Part shown: positions 12,401 through 27,400 of the stretch, one piece after another | How the letters are laid out: each line of letters begins with the position of its first letter | How positions within the stretch are numbered: position 1 is the stretch's first letter | Assembly (NCBI RefSeq): GCF_032854445.1 | Contig: NC_088304.1 | Span: 10,367,704 to 10,431,703 of the forward strand | DNA length: 64,000 bases | Source: Liolophura sinensis | Lineage: Eukaryota > Mollusca > Polyplacophora > Chitonida > Chitonidae | Reading direction: 5' to 3' | Made by a program: the position numbers and the translations under genes | The notes under the pieces: generated by a model | Told to the model about the DNA's origin: nothing | What the model saw: the letters and a program-made list of their open reading frames with translations, nothing else | The model's database searches: none

Positions 12401-15400
12401 ATTTTTTTTTAAAACAAGTATAAATCCTAGGAGTATTTATTTATTTACTCGACTGGCATTTTACGCTGTAAACATTAATGCGATGGCAGTTAGGTTTATG
12501 CATGGCAGAGGTACGACAAACCACCTTTTTTCTACATGATGGTAAAAAAAGCTTTATATGAACGTGACTATGTCTCAGACTTACTCCTTCTTGGTGGACT
12601 TGTGCTCCGTCTTACACGATATTACCAGACATGCGGCACCCGGGAAATGGACGTCCGTGCTGACCTTCACTTCCGTCACAGGGAACTCTTCGTATGGGAA
12701 CATCTCTGGAGCAGTCTGTTGGCAAATCATTGTTTAATGCATGTACCTGGTTATTTGGTGGGCTAAATAAACGTTTTAATTCACATTACAAGAAATAATT
12801 TTTTCAGCTTAAAACCTCGACTAGTTTTTGCAGATGTGATGCTTTTATTCACTAAATTATTTCAAAATCTGACAGGCCAGGTGGTGGAAACTATTTTGTA
12901 TCGATCAAAGTGAAAACACAGCTTTAAAGAGGCCATATTCGAGATTTTTGGAAATAAATCCACATTCGCTAATCAACTAAAATCTAGTATTCACCTAGAA
13001 TAGCTCAAAATTTTGCTTTTGAGAAAATGTCAGATTTGCACCCTTACTATTTATAATTTTAAAGTTTGAAAAAGTTATAATACAACGTTCTTAATAACAA
13101 TAATAACATTTTAGAAACTTTTTAACCGATTTTAACGGTAACACATGCAATATCGAGGTGGGTATTCTACGTACATGTATTGTAAACATATGGGCTATTT
13201 AAAAGAATAGCAAAAAATTCAACTGGGTTTGCATAGATCACATATTTTTTTTCCAAAAAGCTATGGTATAGTCCCTTAAATATTTAGACAGCATTCTACT
13301 AGAAATTGACACTGACTTCCACAAAACATTTTTCTAGCTTTCTACAAGAAACTGGCTATAATTTTGCTACTGGTGAGCCAATGGCATACAAACTTTTAGG
13401 CTAGCTGGTATTGTATTGTTTGAACAGGTGTGGCTAATAGTGTGAAATTTTCTCTTACTAATACGAAAGGAGTAGAGATGCTACTGTACCTGGAAACACA
13501 TGCAGAGTTGTGTGGTTAGCTCAATGAGGTAATCCTCGCCTTGGTTGGCCGCACGTGCGATGGCCACAACTAGCTCCTCCTTAAGGCGCTCGGGGTGCGT
13601 GAACATGAGCCTACAGAGCGAGGCGGTGTGAGGGGCGAGGCACTGGCGCGGAGACGCACACGTTGACAGAGACTGGGCCACCACTCCCCCATGGGGTTGA
13701 GGACCACACAGCACCTCATTAGACAACAGCTGCAGGTTCTCAATGTCTAGCTCCTGCAAGACGGCGGCACTGGCAGCCATTCCAGACCCAAGACTGGCAG
13801 AGCAGGAACTCACCTCCATGGCAGGAGAGTTACAGTGGTCAATGAGTTGTAAAAGAGCAGTCCTAGAACACATCCTGGCTAAGACAGATTCGCAGCGTAG
13901 CAGCTCCCTGAAAATACACAAATTAGGGATAAGTAAAACCTTCAATCTTGTTTTTCTGCTTGTTAAAGAAGCCAATTGCTTCTAACAGTATTTCAAGTAT
14001 GGTGCTACAATACACAAATCAAGAACAATCTGACGTATACCACCGATATTTTCATCTACTTGTGCTAGTCACGTAAACAGTGAAGTACTTATACAGACTC
14101 CTACAGGACGCTAATTTGTAACTTGGGTGTATAAAATAAAAGAAGTGGATATGAAATGTGCGTTATCTGATTTCATCTGATTCCAAAGTTTTTTTTTTTT
14201 TTGTGACGTCTTTCTTTTATGAATGAGGTGTAAAAAAAATGAAGATTGCCATTTTATGGTGGGCTGTTTGGACAATACAGAATACGCTAAAGCCCAGTAT
14301 TAATGTCCCATCATCTTTTTATCCACCAAATACATTGTTGTGTTTGTTTCAGTTGTACATATACACAGATAATGATGTGACATTTAGCAGATTAAAAATT
14401 ACACGTGCTGTGATAAAAATAAGCTTTCAATGTTCAATATGGTCCATAAAAAATAATCATCTTAGAACTCCAAGCTTTATTTCTGCCTCATTCATCAGAA
14501 GTAAAATTCTTAGAACTAGCATCAAATAATCCATCACTTTACATTTACTTAAAGCAAAGTCTTCAACTGGGCACCCAATGCAGTTGCTGTGAGTTTAAGT
14601 CCGGCTCATGCTGGCTTCCTCTCCGGCCATAAGTGGGAAGCAACCTTGGAAGATGGTCGTGGGTTTCCCCCAGGCTCTGCCCGGTTTCCTCCCACCATAA
14701 TGCGGGCCGCTGTCGTATAAGTGAAATATTCTTGAGTACGGCGAGAAACACCAATCAAATCAACTGGACGCTTCAGCTGTATGCATGAAAAGCATAATCA
14801 CAGCATGTACACCAGAGTTACTTAACTTGGACAATATAGGTCTGACCACTGACCACAATGTCCAGCAGTTATTTTAAAGCTTTCATCAATACCATGTTCC
14901 TAAACACTGTACAGACTGACCTGTGTATGAGGACGTTAGACGTGTCCAGTGTCTGGCCCCCTGTGATGCTGGACTTGCGGAACCCCTGTGGGGGTTTTTC
15001 CAGCATGTCAATGGGGTACCAGTAGCGCACCAGCACCCCCTCGCTCCTTAGGTACACCTCTACCTGCACCAGCTCATTGGGCTGACAAATACAACAATCT
15101 TTATCATCTTAGATATCAAAGGATTTTTCCACTGAAGAAGGATATGAAAGAAAGTCAGCACTCTTGGGGGAAATCTTCTTGGAGTGAAATTGAGTATAAT
15201 TCCTTTGAACAAAAGTTTCCTGGCTTTTCTTCTCCTGAATTCTATCCATAATGAGTTTGAAAAAAAAATTGGCTAACAAACAGAACTGACCAAATAGAAA
15301 TGAATGGATGATCTCGGCTTCATCCAACCTTGGCAGTATTTCTGCCATATTGCAACGGGACCACGAAAACACCAGGAAACATCGCGATTATTGATAAATT

Positions 15401-18400
15401 AGAATTTACAGAGTGTAAATGCCAATTTTGGAGAATAATAATGGAGGAAAAATAATTTTTCGTCATGTAAATTTTGCCCTGAAGTAAACACATCACCTCA
15501 CCCAGTGCTAAGCTTGATCAGCCACAAATGACACTGCATGACATATAATGTTATCACAGCCCAATTCCCATTACCTGACACCTTATATTTATCTGCCTTA
15601 TTCAAATCTACATATGGGGGTGAGTGTAGTCTTGTGGTTAAGGACACTTGCCTTTCAATTGCTAGAGGACACGAGGTGTAGGTTCAAACCCGGCCTTGGA
15701 CAGGGAATTAGTTGATTTCCGAGCTCTGTGAGCCTTGGTGACAGTAAGCAGTCCACAATGCTCATGTCAAAGCATGCACTGCCTTACACTTGTTGAAAAC
15801 CACTTGTCTTTCACCAATATTGTGTGCATACATGTACAAGTATCTGTACTACATTACATGTTGTAAAATTTATCAGCGACTTGTCAAGACTTTCCAAAAA
15901 CTCTGGTTTTCTCCATCCCTAAACTAACTGCCATGGTATAAGTGACAAATTCTTGAGTGTAGTGTTAAGCAGCAATCAAATAAATCAAATCCATATCAAC
16001 GTTCAGGCCACATGTGATGGAAACTGAACGAAAAAGTTTTGTTTTTTGCGGAAACATCAATCATTCCCCTTTTGTTGCTGTACTACACCATAAAGTTGAT
16101 TCTTTGTCAACGTACACATAAATGACTTTAACTGCAAATAGTGCCTAAAAAATGTGCATCTTCAGAGAAGACTACACTCTCCCTCACCGTGTCCACATCA
16201 AGGACTGTGCCCGTCAGCCCAAACGTCCTTAGCATGCCCCTGACAGCAAATTTGGGCAGGACAGTGGTGCCTGCAGCTCCCCCACCTCCCGGTGTGCGAA
16301 TAATGACAGTAGTGCCCTTCCTGACTCTCTCCACGGTGAACTTGGCCAGGTCTTCCTTAATATCCTCGATGGTGGGAAGGTGAAGGTCACGTGGCATCCC
16401 ACCATTCTCCTCGTAGAGGAACTCCACAGTCTGACGGGCAATATCTGTCATCCCTGGAGTTGGATGCAAACCGAAAGTTCCACATACATGTAATATGCTT
16501 TAGTACCTTACCGGGTTTAGTATCACATTGATAACTGCTGGGTTCAAAAGCTTATAATTTATCCTACAGGAAATGATTTCAGTTCATTGAGGCAGAATAA
16601 TCACTGGTCTGTTTCACTGCAATGGTAACTATTGTTCATTTTTATGGTCATGGATATGCCCACATAAGGGAGCATATGCTTCAATTTAAAATCAAGTTAA
16701 CATTTCAAAATATATAATACATTCTGGGACAGAATGCTCTATCTAGATGGTAAGAAATGTGTCAGCCTAGACTCCTGATCATACCTGTTTGTGATGATAG
16801 GGAGTGTGTAAGTTGTTTCTATGTGGCAATTACATGAACAATAAAACCCTAATTAAGGTAAACGAACACGAGGCTAAATCTCACTTGTTATTAAAAGTGT
16901 GACCAGTGTCCATCACGCTGCCATCCCGGCTCTAGTTTTACTCTCTGTGATATTGTCTTTTGTATTATAACGCAGTCATTCTCCGGTTTACACGTGTATA
17001 CATTCTTACCCAGCTGTAGCGCCCCTCTGATCTGCTCCAGCCCGTCCTTGCGCTCTGCCTCATTACGGAATCGGCGTCGGATGACAGGGAAGACTTTCTG
17101 CTCCCAAGCCTTGACGAGGAGGGCGTAGTGATCCTCTACCTGCTGATCCTCCTCCCCATCCTCATCCTCGGACTCCTCCTCCTGATTGGCCTGTTGAGTC
17201 CTCAGGTCAGGGCCGCTCGTCACAAAACTGTCGTAGCTCTGTAGCAGCTTGTACTGGCTGAACGCGTCGCTGTTGTACTCTGTCGACACGAAAAGGAAAA
17301 CAATGTACATGAATCTAACTTGCAAAGGAAAACTGTACGAGCCATTGCTGAAGTCAGCGTTAAATGCAAAGCCAACAAACTAGCATGCCTTTTGTCTGAC
17401 ACATGTGAAACAGCTGTAGTCTTTAACATCTGGATATGAAGCTAATGTGCAGTAATATTGAGTATTCATTGGTGATAAAGAGGACTGACTGTTTGATTGA
17501 TTGATAATTAACACCATACTCAAGAACTTTTTCACTTCTACAATGGCAGTTAGTTTTATGGGTGGAGGAAACCAGGTGAACCAGGGACCTGTGGAGAGTT
17601 TGCCAGATCAAATGTATACTTTGTACGTTACAGCAAATGGTCTTCCAAAATGGTGCAACCAAAAGAGCAAATTTGCTGGCAAACAATCTACAAATTTCCT
17701 GCCCAAAGGCCAGGATCGAGTCCAGCACCTCAAAACATTGGCAGAAAACAGAAGAAAGTAGCCGAAAGTGGAAATAATCTATGAAGGTATGTACCACTCT
17801 TTATTTAATTTACTTATCTGACTTTTGGTTTACACCATACTTAACAGTATTTATTTATTTGATTTATCTGTTTAGCATTTCATGCTGTAATCAAGAATAT
17901 TTCACTTATACAATGGCGACCAGCACCTAAAATTTCTTACATGACTTACTTGCTTAATGTACCGATATTCTAAGAATTCTATTGATTCTAGAAAGGTGCT
18001 TTAAGGCTGGTTTAGAAGGTATTATGATATCCTGCTGGAAAAAGTTATGTTTTAGCACGAAAAATGATATTTTATGACATTTATTTGCTTCTAAAAATAC
18101 ACTTGAGATTTGGTGTCGTTTAAGGTATGTACCTACCTTTAAGAGCCTTGGGTATCTGCGATACTTTGCATTGTTGACCAGGTGGTGTTTTGACCTCTTT
18201 GGCCGAGTCAGACAGGTTACTGGAGGAACTGACTGCTGCAGCGCTCTCACTTTCGCTGTCTGATCCTGGACAGAATGGCAGCACGCCAAAAGACTCCCGG
18301 ATCTCGCGTAGGACGTCTGTGTGCTCATCAGCTGCATCACGGTGGTGCTGGCCCTCAGCATATGCAAACGGTTGTGCTCCGAAGTTTGCGTGGATTCTTG

Positions 18401-21400
18401 TGTTCTGTTAAAGGAGATATAAATGTGTCATGAAATTGATTTATATTACTTACTTGAATGGAGTTTCCCACTGTACTCAACAATGCTATACGACAGCAAA
18501 CAGACTCAGTACTATTGTGGGAGGACACAGGACAGAGAATCATGAAATAATGTTTACATGTCATGGCATGGCATTAAATAACCTGTAGAATACTGGTATA
18601 TATTGAAAGTTATTTTGAATACTCAGGTGTGACTCCTGGTACAACTGGAGATAAATAGTTAAAAAAAGTTGCAAATGACATTCAAGAAAGACTGAAATTC
18701 TTAAATACCTGGGTTTTTGGACTGGATGCAAAATAGACTTTATAGTGAGATGTTCAGACCATTTGAAACACTATAGAGCCTTGTACCCTACACATTTCTA
18801 CAGCTGTTCAGCATGATATCTACATGATATGTATTAACTGGGTGCGTTCTAACAAAGCCTTCACGGCCCATGAGGTACATAAACGCATCAATATGATAGC
18901 AACATACTGTCAAAATAACTGATTTCTCCGACTGTTAAAATAATTGATTTCTCCAGTATTTTTGTAGTCCATCTGCCTACATGCATGAGTGTGCATGGGT
19001 GTCAAGCTAACAGGTTTTTCATATTTTATTTTCGCTATAACATTCGAGACCGCCAAGCTCGAAGTTGTGAGACAATACCTTTTTCTGTATGTGGACAACA
19101 GGAAACATGCCCCCAGAGACATCATCTATAGTAACCGAAAGTCTGCGTCCTTTATAGGTGAAGTAGACACGGCCTTTAGGGGTTTGACCTTGAAGGGGTG
19201 GAGCCTCGTCTGTCCTCTCCCAACCAATCCCCGCCACATCGCCAGACGCCAGGTTAGCGTCCAGCCGAACACTGCGCCACTGCAGCAGGCTAGCACCATT
19301 GTAATGTACAGCTTTGCCATTGCTACAACAACAATTATTTATTTATTTATTTATTTCAATGGTGTTCTATGCTGCACTCAAAAATATTTCCCTTATACCA
19401 TTAGGTGGGAGGAAACTGGGCATAGCTTACCAGGGAAACCCAAGTTGCTGGCAGACCTTCGAATGAATACAACCAGAGAGGTAGCTGGACTTGAACTCAC
19501 AACAACAACATTGGTTAGAGGCTCTTGAAATATTGTGCTGCCTCAGCAGACTAACCACTGCGCTATGAAAGCCTGTCACTAAATCTCGGACACGACTTGA
19601 AATGTTTTTAAAGATGTAGTGTTGTAATTCCAATTCTACTCTAATTACTGTCCTCTCCTTTCAAATCTCTTATCTAGCTCTTTCATGTCACTCTCATTTA
19701 TTTCCCAAATTATACCCCGCTGAACATGCAAAAAAAATTTATCCTCATAAAAACGCGTAGAATCACTTTCATGTGATCTCAGCTTACTTTAGAAAAAGGC
19801 AGGTGCCCACAGGGTTAGTCCACGCCCCGTCTTTGCGCTCGGCAGGGGGAGCGAACCCAAACGACACGACTGCACTGCTTTCCTCCTGGGTGTCCCCAAA
19901 AGAACAGATCCGTAGTTCCCAGTAAAAAGATGGGGCCTACAAAAAAACTCAACTCCCAGTCAAGCTGCACAAATTCAAGTCAAACATAAAAAAAATTCAA
20001 CAATCTGATAATTAGCAGTCCAGGGTAAAAGACTGACCTTCACCAGGTACCTTGCAAATCTCGACTAAAATGTTGAGGATGAAACAGCAGGGTCAAGGGC
20101 CTGATAATTACAGTCAGCCAATGCATAACCCAGCTCAGCCAGAGCTGCCAACTAAGGGGCACTATGAGAGCTATGTATGTGTCATATCGAGGGATGACAA
20201 GTGCCCTTCTTACACCACCTTTTAATTCTCAATAACCATCTTTTTATGAAGTGAAAGTTCAATCAAATAGTTATGATGTATTTATTTATTTGATTGGTGT
20301 TTTACTCATTATGTGAATATTTCACATATACAACGGCAACCACCATTATGGTGGGAAGAAAATGGGCAGTGCCCAGGAGTAACCCATGACCATCCACAGG
20401 TTGCTGTCAGACCTTTCCACATATGGCCGGAGAGGAAGCCAGCATGAGCTGGATTTGAACTCACAGTGACCGCATTGGTGAGAGGCTCCTGGGTCAAGTT
20501 ATGATGTAACAGTTATATTACAATATAAGAGGCAGTAATGTTCAAGAAGAGTCTGGTTCATGTTTACCTGAGTAGGTATAGGCTGAGTGGCATAGATCAT
20601 GGTTCCACGAGGAAGGCCTGTCCCAGCGCTGGGGTCCCCGAAAAATGTGACCCCTACCAGAGTCCTAGAGAAGAGGCAGGACCTGAGAGGTGGGAAAGCT
20701 CGCGATGTGTCCCATGTGATCTCTTGTTCTGTTACAACAAACATGACATGGGTTTATTTATTTATTTGATTGGTGTTTCACACTATACTCAAGAGTATTT
20801 CATTTATATACCGCCAGCATTATCGTGGAAGGAAACTGGACAGAGCTGAGGGAAAACCACAACCATGCGCAGGTTGCTGCAGACCTTACTACAAATGGCT
20901 GGAGAGGAAACCAGCATGAGCTGGATTTAAACTTACAACGACTGCACTGGTGGGAGGCTCCTGGGTGATTGCGTCGTGATGACCCCCTCAGCCACGGAGG
21001 CCCCCAACACGAAGCTTGATGCAGACTTTTTAAGCGTAGGAACATCCTGCTTATCAATAACCATTCAAATTAACAAGTGTTCATTTAATTTATTTATTTT
21101 CTTTACTTAGACTTCTATGTCGTACTCAAGAACATTTCACTTATGCAATGGTGGCTGGCTATATGGAGGGAAGACACCAGGCAGAGCCCAGGAGAAATCC
21201 ACGACTATCCACATACGACCTGAGAGGAAGAGCTCATTTAACAATCTAAATTTACATGTACATGCATGTACATACACATATACACATTCGTAAAACATGA
21301 AAACAAAATGTATGAGCTAGTCCTCACATTTCTACTGTTGGTCTTGCTTGGGGGTGGGGGAGGTTTGATGCAGTCCCTGTACAACATCCTTAACCTCTCA

Positions 21401-24400
21401 CACTGGGTCTCCACTACTGCAATACGGTCACCTATAAAACAACACATATACACTATACTGTTTCTTTATGAATGGACTCATATCACCATTGTATATCACC
21501 ATCAACTGTCTCACCATTAGCATGCTTTTAGAATTCCAATATCATCTATCTATCATTTAGATGATCATTTTTGTGGGTGGTGTGACGATTTCTTTTAATA
21601 TTCTACGATAATATTACAGGCACACCACAAGAAGGCCTGTGACTGAGTTGGCTTTTTCACATCACTATTATATGATTTTCTTCACACAGTGTGTTCAGTA
21701 AATGCACAATAGTAAAGAAAAGCTAAAAAATTCTTCTCTTTTATCTAGGGATCAGATATCTGAATAAAATCCAAGTATATGTTGACAAATCTATCAAGTA
21801 TTACCTGTGCCACAGTCCTTGGCCAGTGACTTCAATGTATCGATCACGCTGCTGCCACACCTCTGAATCAGCTCCTTAGCAAAGTCAAAATCCTTCAGGT
21901 ATGTCGCCAAAACATTGCAGGCACGGGATCGTATCTCTGCCACAACACGGCAGGTCTGGTTCACCAAGGCATTGCCGTCACCACTTACAGGAAGCTGCTG
22001 CTGAAGGGGTGCAGTGCTGCCCTCTTGCGGCAAGAGAAGGGAGTTAACTGCCATGATGACGGCATCAGTCATGGGTAGTCTTTCCAGGGCCAAATTCTAT
22101 GAAAACAAAACATGTGATAAGAGGCTTTGAGTTTACTTATATCAAAACCAAACCAAATGCTGTGATAGGTGTTCACGAAACACACACCCACTGAAAGATC
22201 AAGACCCCTGCACAATATTTGTTGTATATGTTGCATGCTTCGATATCATGAAAGTAAAGTTATGGTAAATTACTCAAATATGCAAATAAATGTGAAAAAA
22301 CATTATTTTTGGTGCAGAAACTTATAATTTGCCTGTAGGACAAACAAACCTAAAAAACCTTTCTCAGATCAAAAACACTCTCTAAAGACGTCCCAGATAA
22401 GCAACTTAGTCATGGGAGGAAACTGTAGGGCATTTACCGTACTACCACTTCAAGAAGATGCTTCTTAATTACTATGTAGCATGGCGTATATTTATTTTCA
22501 GACAAAAGTCAACCATGAACACAGCAAGACAGCCATGTCACTTTAAAGATCAGATAACAGTACATCCTTACAATTAGCAAAATCAACTGAATTAATATGC
22601 AACATTTTTCACTCATCCAAACAACAGGGACTTTCAAGGAGGTCTTAACAGAAGGTATACCACTTGGCTAAGCTATGGTTATAATTCTTGTGTATACTTG
22701 CATATACTCTAAGAAGCTTCGCAACATATTATTTATTTATTTATTTATTTGATTGGTGTTTTACGCAGTACTCAAGAATATTTCACTTATACGATGGCGG
22801 CCAGCATCATGGTGGGTGGAAACCGGGCACAGCCTGGGGGAAACCCACCACCATCCGCAGGTTGCTGTCAGACCTTCCCACGTACGGCCGGAGAGGAAGC
22901 CAGCATAAGCTGGACTTAAACTCACAGCGACCGCATTGGTGAGAGACTCCTGGGTCATTACGCTGCGCTAGTGCGCTAACCGACTGAGCCACAGACGCCC
23001 CAATATATTATTTAACTAAGCTTTAATGTGAACTATTCACATTGTAACTTTATGTTCTGCGCACCATCTTTGCTTCATTTTTTAATAAACTTAAATTTAC
23101 TTGTATTTGAAAGACCTTCATACAGATAAGCACACTTCAACTGCCCTCATTCCTGCATCTCAGCCTCATCCAAACAAACACAAAACCTGTGATCTTATAC
23201 ACACCTCATTCCTGGGAGGCAAAAGACGGGCTAGTGGCACCTGTACTGTGTCACTGTACCTAGGGGCGTACTGATCATTGGGCTCAGGGTACAGTTGTAC
23301 TGTGGCCAGTCCTGTCTGACCAGACAAACTCAACACCTGACCTAGACTGTTGTGCAAACCTTCACCTGTGATCTACAATAAGCAGGAGAAATGGTCTTAC
23401 TTCATGTTGCACTGTTGTATGATAATGACAAAAGTAAAAGAAATAAAAAAAAATTGAAATATGCAACACATTTATGTAAAAGATTTGAGCAATTATTTAC
23501 TCAGAGACCAACATCCAATCAACATCAACGAAGTTTTCCAACTTGGTTCAAAATCAAACCATATTTGGACCAGTTATTGCACAGAAAGCAAAATTGTGAC
23601 AGATGGACCCTAATGCACAAACAGTCACAAATAAATACTCCTCACTTTGCTTTCACAGAAGTGTGGAACAGAAAACTAATGGAATTGAATATAGCTGTTT
23701 TTCAAATCACAAATCATGACGAATGGCTACCACTGACCTTGACCTCACAGCCTGGTTTGACAGTTTCCCGAAATCCGCCGAGTGCACATAGTGCGGCATC
23801 AGCCTGCTTCGCCATGATCATCAGCTGGGTGGGGTTACAGCGGGGCGAGTTGAGGGAGTCAATGGAGCTCATGAGGAGCGGCAGGGTAGACAGAGCTCCA
23901 GACAATACCTGCGAGAGAAGAGATAAACTTTTACTAGGGAATTTCCAGGAACGTATCATTAATGCAAGCCTAATATTGATTACTATGTTTGCCCGAGAAA
24001 ATTCATGCGTTTTAGAAGCAAAATAAATTCCATCAAATATTACTTTAGGTGCTGAAATTTTAATTTTTCCAACATAATATCAAACCTACCTTCAAAAAAA
24101 AAATTGAAAACACATTTCTTAGATCAACAGAATAAGGCAAAATGATTGATTGATTTATTTATTTGATTGGTGTTTTACGCTATACTCAGAAATATTTTCA
24201 CGGTGACCAGCATTATGGTGGGAGAAAATGGGCAGAGCCCGGGGGAAACCCACGACCATCAAAATGATTGACTCAGTCATGGATGAAAATATTTTTTGGT
24301 TATTCATATACAAGTACACTATGAATTCCTGAGACAATGATGTTTTGTAGGTTTGATTTATTTTGATTTAAACAAACTGCCGAGCTTTTAGGAAGGTGGA

Positions 24401-27400
24401 GGTCCAAAAATATCTCCTGACAGAAAAGAAATAAATGATCAATAACCTTGTATGACTTAAGTGTTTTTTTGCAGAAAGGAAAAGGGAGATTTAGGTTTTT
24501 ATTTATTTACACGTATTTGATTGCTGCTAAATGTCATATTCAAGGATTTTTCACTCCTACGATGGCAGTCAGTTTTGTGGGTGGAGGAAACCAAAGAGCC
24601 CATGCTAAAGCACCAACCTTTGGGAAATTACAGGCAAACTTGCTACATGTTATGTGCAGATATGCTCACAATATTGGTGAAAGACAAGTCACCTTCAACA
24701 CACACTAGACAGTGTAAACAGCCACACGAGTGTCACAAATTTCATGTATTGTTGAATGAATGAATTAAAGATTACGGCTTAACACAACATTGGCAATACT
24801 TCAGGCATATCATGGCGAGAACAAGGTATAAATGCGAGTTGGTTAAGGTTTTCGATATGGTGGTGAGAACATCAAAAACGAAACATAAATGTTCGGACAT
24901 GTTTAAAATCAGATAAAAAAACTCCAAAAACAGTTAAAACTCGAAAACCAGCATATTTTAAAATACTATATCAAGAAATCTACGTGTATATAACTCTTTA
25001 TCTATAAATATTTAAGACAATTAAAATTTATGTTTTATGATATGACCAATGGCCCTCAAATATTTTGTGACAGCATCACTATACATTGTTGATGTTGGAT
25101 GTCTAGTTTGCGCTTACCTTACGGACTGCATCTGACCAGGTGTGTGCGGTGGAGGACTCCCTGGTGGTCAGCAGTCCGTGGAGCAGTGCGATGACCTCAG
25201 CAGCCATACTGTTAGCCACATGACCACTGATGAAAGGTCGCACAGGGTCCGTTCTGTAATGACATGGTACAGTTCGATGATTACATCTACATCTGATTAC
25301 ATCAAACTCCCCTTGGCTGAAGACTTTTTTCAACAACTGTTTATGTATATTCATAGATTCCTGTTTAACACTGAACTCAAAAACTTTTTCAGTTATGCAA
25401 TGGCAGTCAGAGGTGAACAATTGACTTCTGGCAAGTTACTGATAATCTTTCCCTAATGTCACATGAGTGTCAGTGGCTGTATTATTAGTATCAATGCAAC
25501 CAGTAATATTACAGTATCACAGTTATTCATTCATATGAGTTAAGTGGTTGGGCAGAGGCTTTTTTTTTTCTTTCTCTCGCTGTGTACATAAATGTATTTA
25601 TAAAATAGTATTTACTGCCACTACCTTCATTAAAGAAATAATAATTTCTAACAGCAAACTGTTCAATTTTATGGCCAATAACTACTTTTAAACGAGGTTT
25701 GAACTTAATTCAATACCTGGCTAACTCTGCATTCTTCTCTTTACAGACGACGTCAGCAGCAGTTTTCTTCTTGTCACCTCCTGTCGTCTCCGTGGTTGTC
25801 GTGTCAACTGGCAGTCCTGTGGATACCACAAGACCCATCTGCGCCCACTTGGCTGCTTTCATGAACGCTGTCATCACGTCATCTGTCGTCACCTCTGCCT
25901 TGCCAGTCTAGCAAGCCAAAGAAAAGACATTATTTTTTTTATTTTATTTAAAATAGAGTCTAAGCTATTTCTTTGATTTAAAACAACTTAATGTGTATTT
26001 TGGTTACATCATCACTGCCTCTATCATACATCTAAATTCCTAGCTTTTTTGGACATATTCATTTGACAGAAAATGCAGTTCTCAAATTTCTGTAGCATAC
26101 TGAGCACAAAAAGTCAACAAAGGTTGAAATGGCACAATTTTCTGCAGTTGCATCATCATGGTTCAAGACATCTTAAGTCATGATAATAGTTTTACCATTT
26201 GCTGTCACAGAGATGACTTACTTTTGTCATTTCTCTGTCCATGCGCACAACTCTCTCCATGTTAGCTCCACCTCCTAACCGAAATGGGCGATTGTCAGAG
26301 CTGAAAAGTGAAATGAGGATACATTTGAATCATCTTGATTTTACTCACAAGAACAAGAATTATCTTGATTTTTACTCACAAGATTGCAGTCAAGATTGAG
26401 GTAAATCTGAAAAAAAAATTGACTCTGCCAGAAAGTCATTAGCATTAGCTGATGTTAACACCAACTGACGAATTATGAATTTTCACGATAGCCTTTTACC
26501 CTGAAATATCTGTTTAGTTAACCTCTCAGCTTATGATTTCAGCTATTTCGGTATGCCAACAGCAATTTGATTCAGAACTGGGGAAGATTATAAGTGGCTG
26601 AAGCAAGCAGCTACATGGGCAAGTAGAATGCTTGGGATAATTCTGTAGCTTGTTACCCTGCTTATGTGCTATGATACCTTAGCAAAGGTTGTATAACTTC
26701 ATGAGACGACTGGTCTTCACGCTTGTGAACGAAAACCGAGAGACGGCGATCTTGAATTTCCCCATCGTCCATCTTGTCTTTGTCAACGCCTAGGCCACCT
26801 GCAGCCCCCTGGTGGCCGTTCAGAGAATCAGAGTTAATCTGACTGGAGGACACAGTGATCTGGTCACCTGGAACACAAGTTAAAATAAATTTAGGTGATG
26901 GACTTGAATTTGAAACCTCTAAAGCAAAAACCAATGAGACTTGCATGACTACAGCACTTAAATTCAAATACACTTTTGAGCTGAGCCCTGTACACTCATA
27001 TACTGGAAATTGCTAATTCAATTACACTTTGGATTTACCACCACAAACTAAAGTGAACAACAAGGAATACTGTAATTATTCAGCCTTTCCATATGTTTGC
27101 AAGGTGTTTATTCAAACATATTCTGAAGACAATTAGACTAATAAAATTATATTTTTTCAGAAGTCTTGAAATTTGTCTCCAAAATCAAAATTAAAAATGT
27201 GCAAAGTTGCTCTTTCAAATGCAAAAAAGATGTGGATAACAAATGATTTCTTGTATTTCCAAAATAACTTTTAGATGTCAATGTGTAGAAAATGAACCAA
27301 TTCACATGAATACATTTTATCATTGACAGAAGAACTGCATTTTTTCGCTTAACGACCTTAAGGGGCACTTAACAGAAAACTGAAAGATTTTTATAAAGAT

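Noticed and set aside
22960-23002. tRNA gene from A- and B-box sequences
   Set aside because: The tRNA-like part is the head of a SINE with a body and an (AAATA)n tail. I could not see a full cloverleaf.
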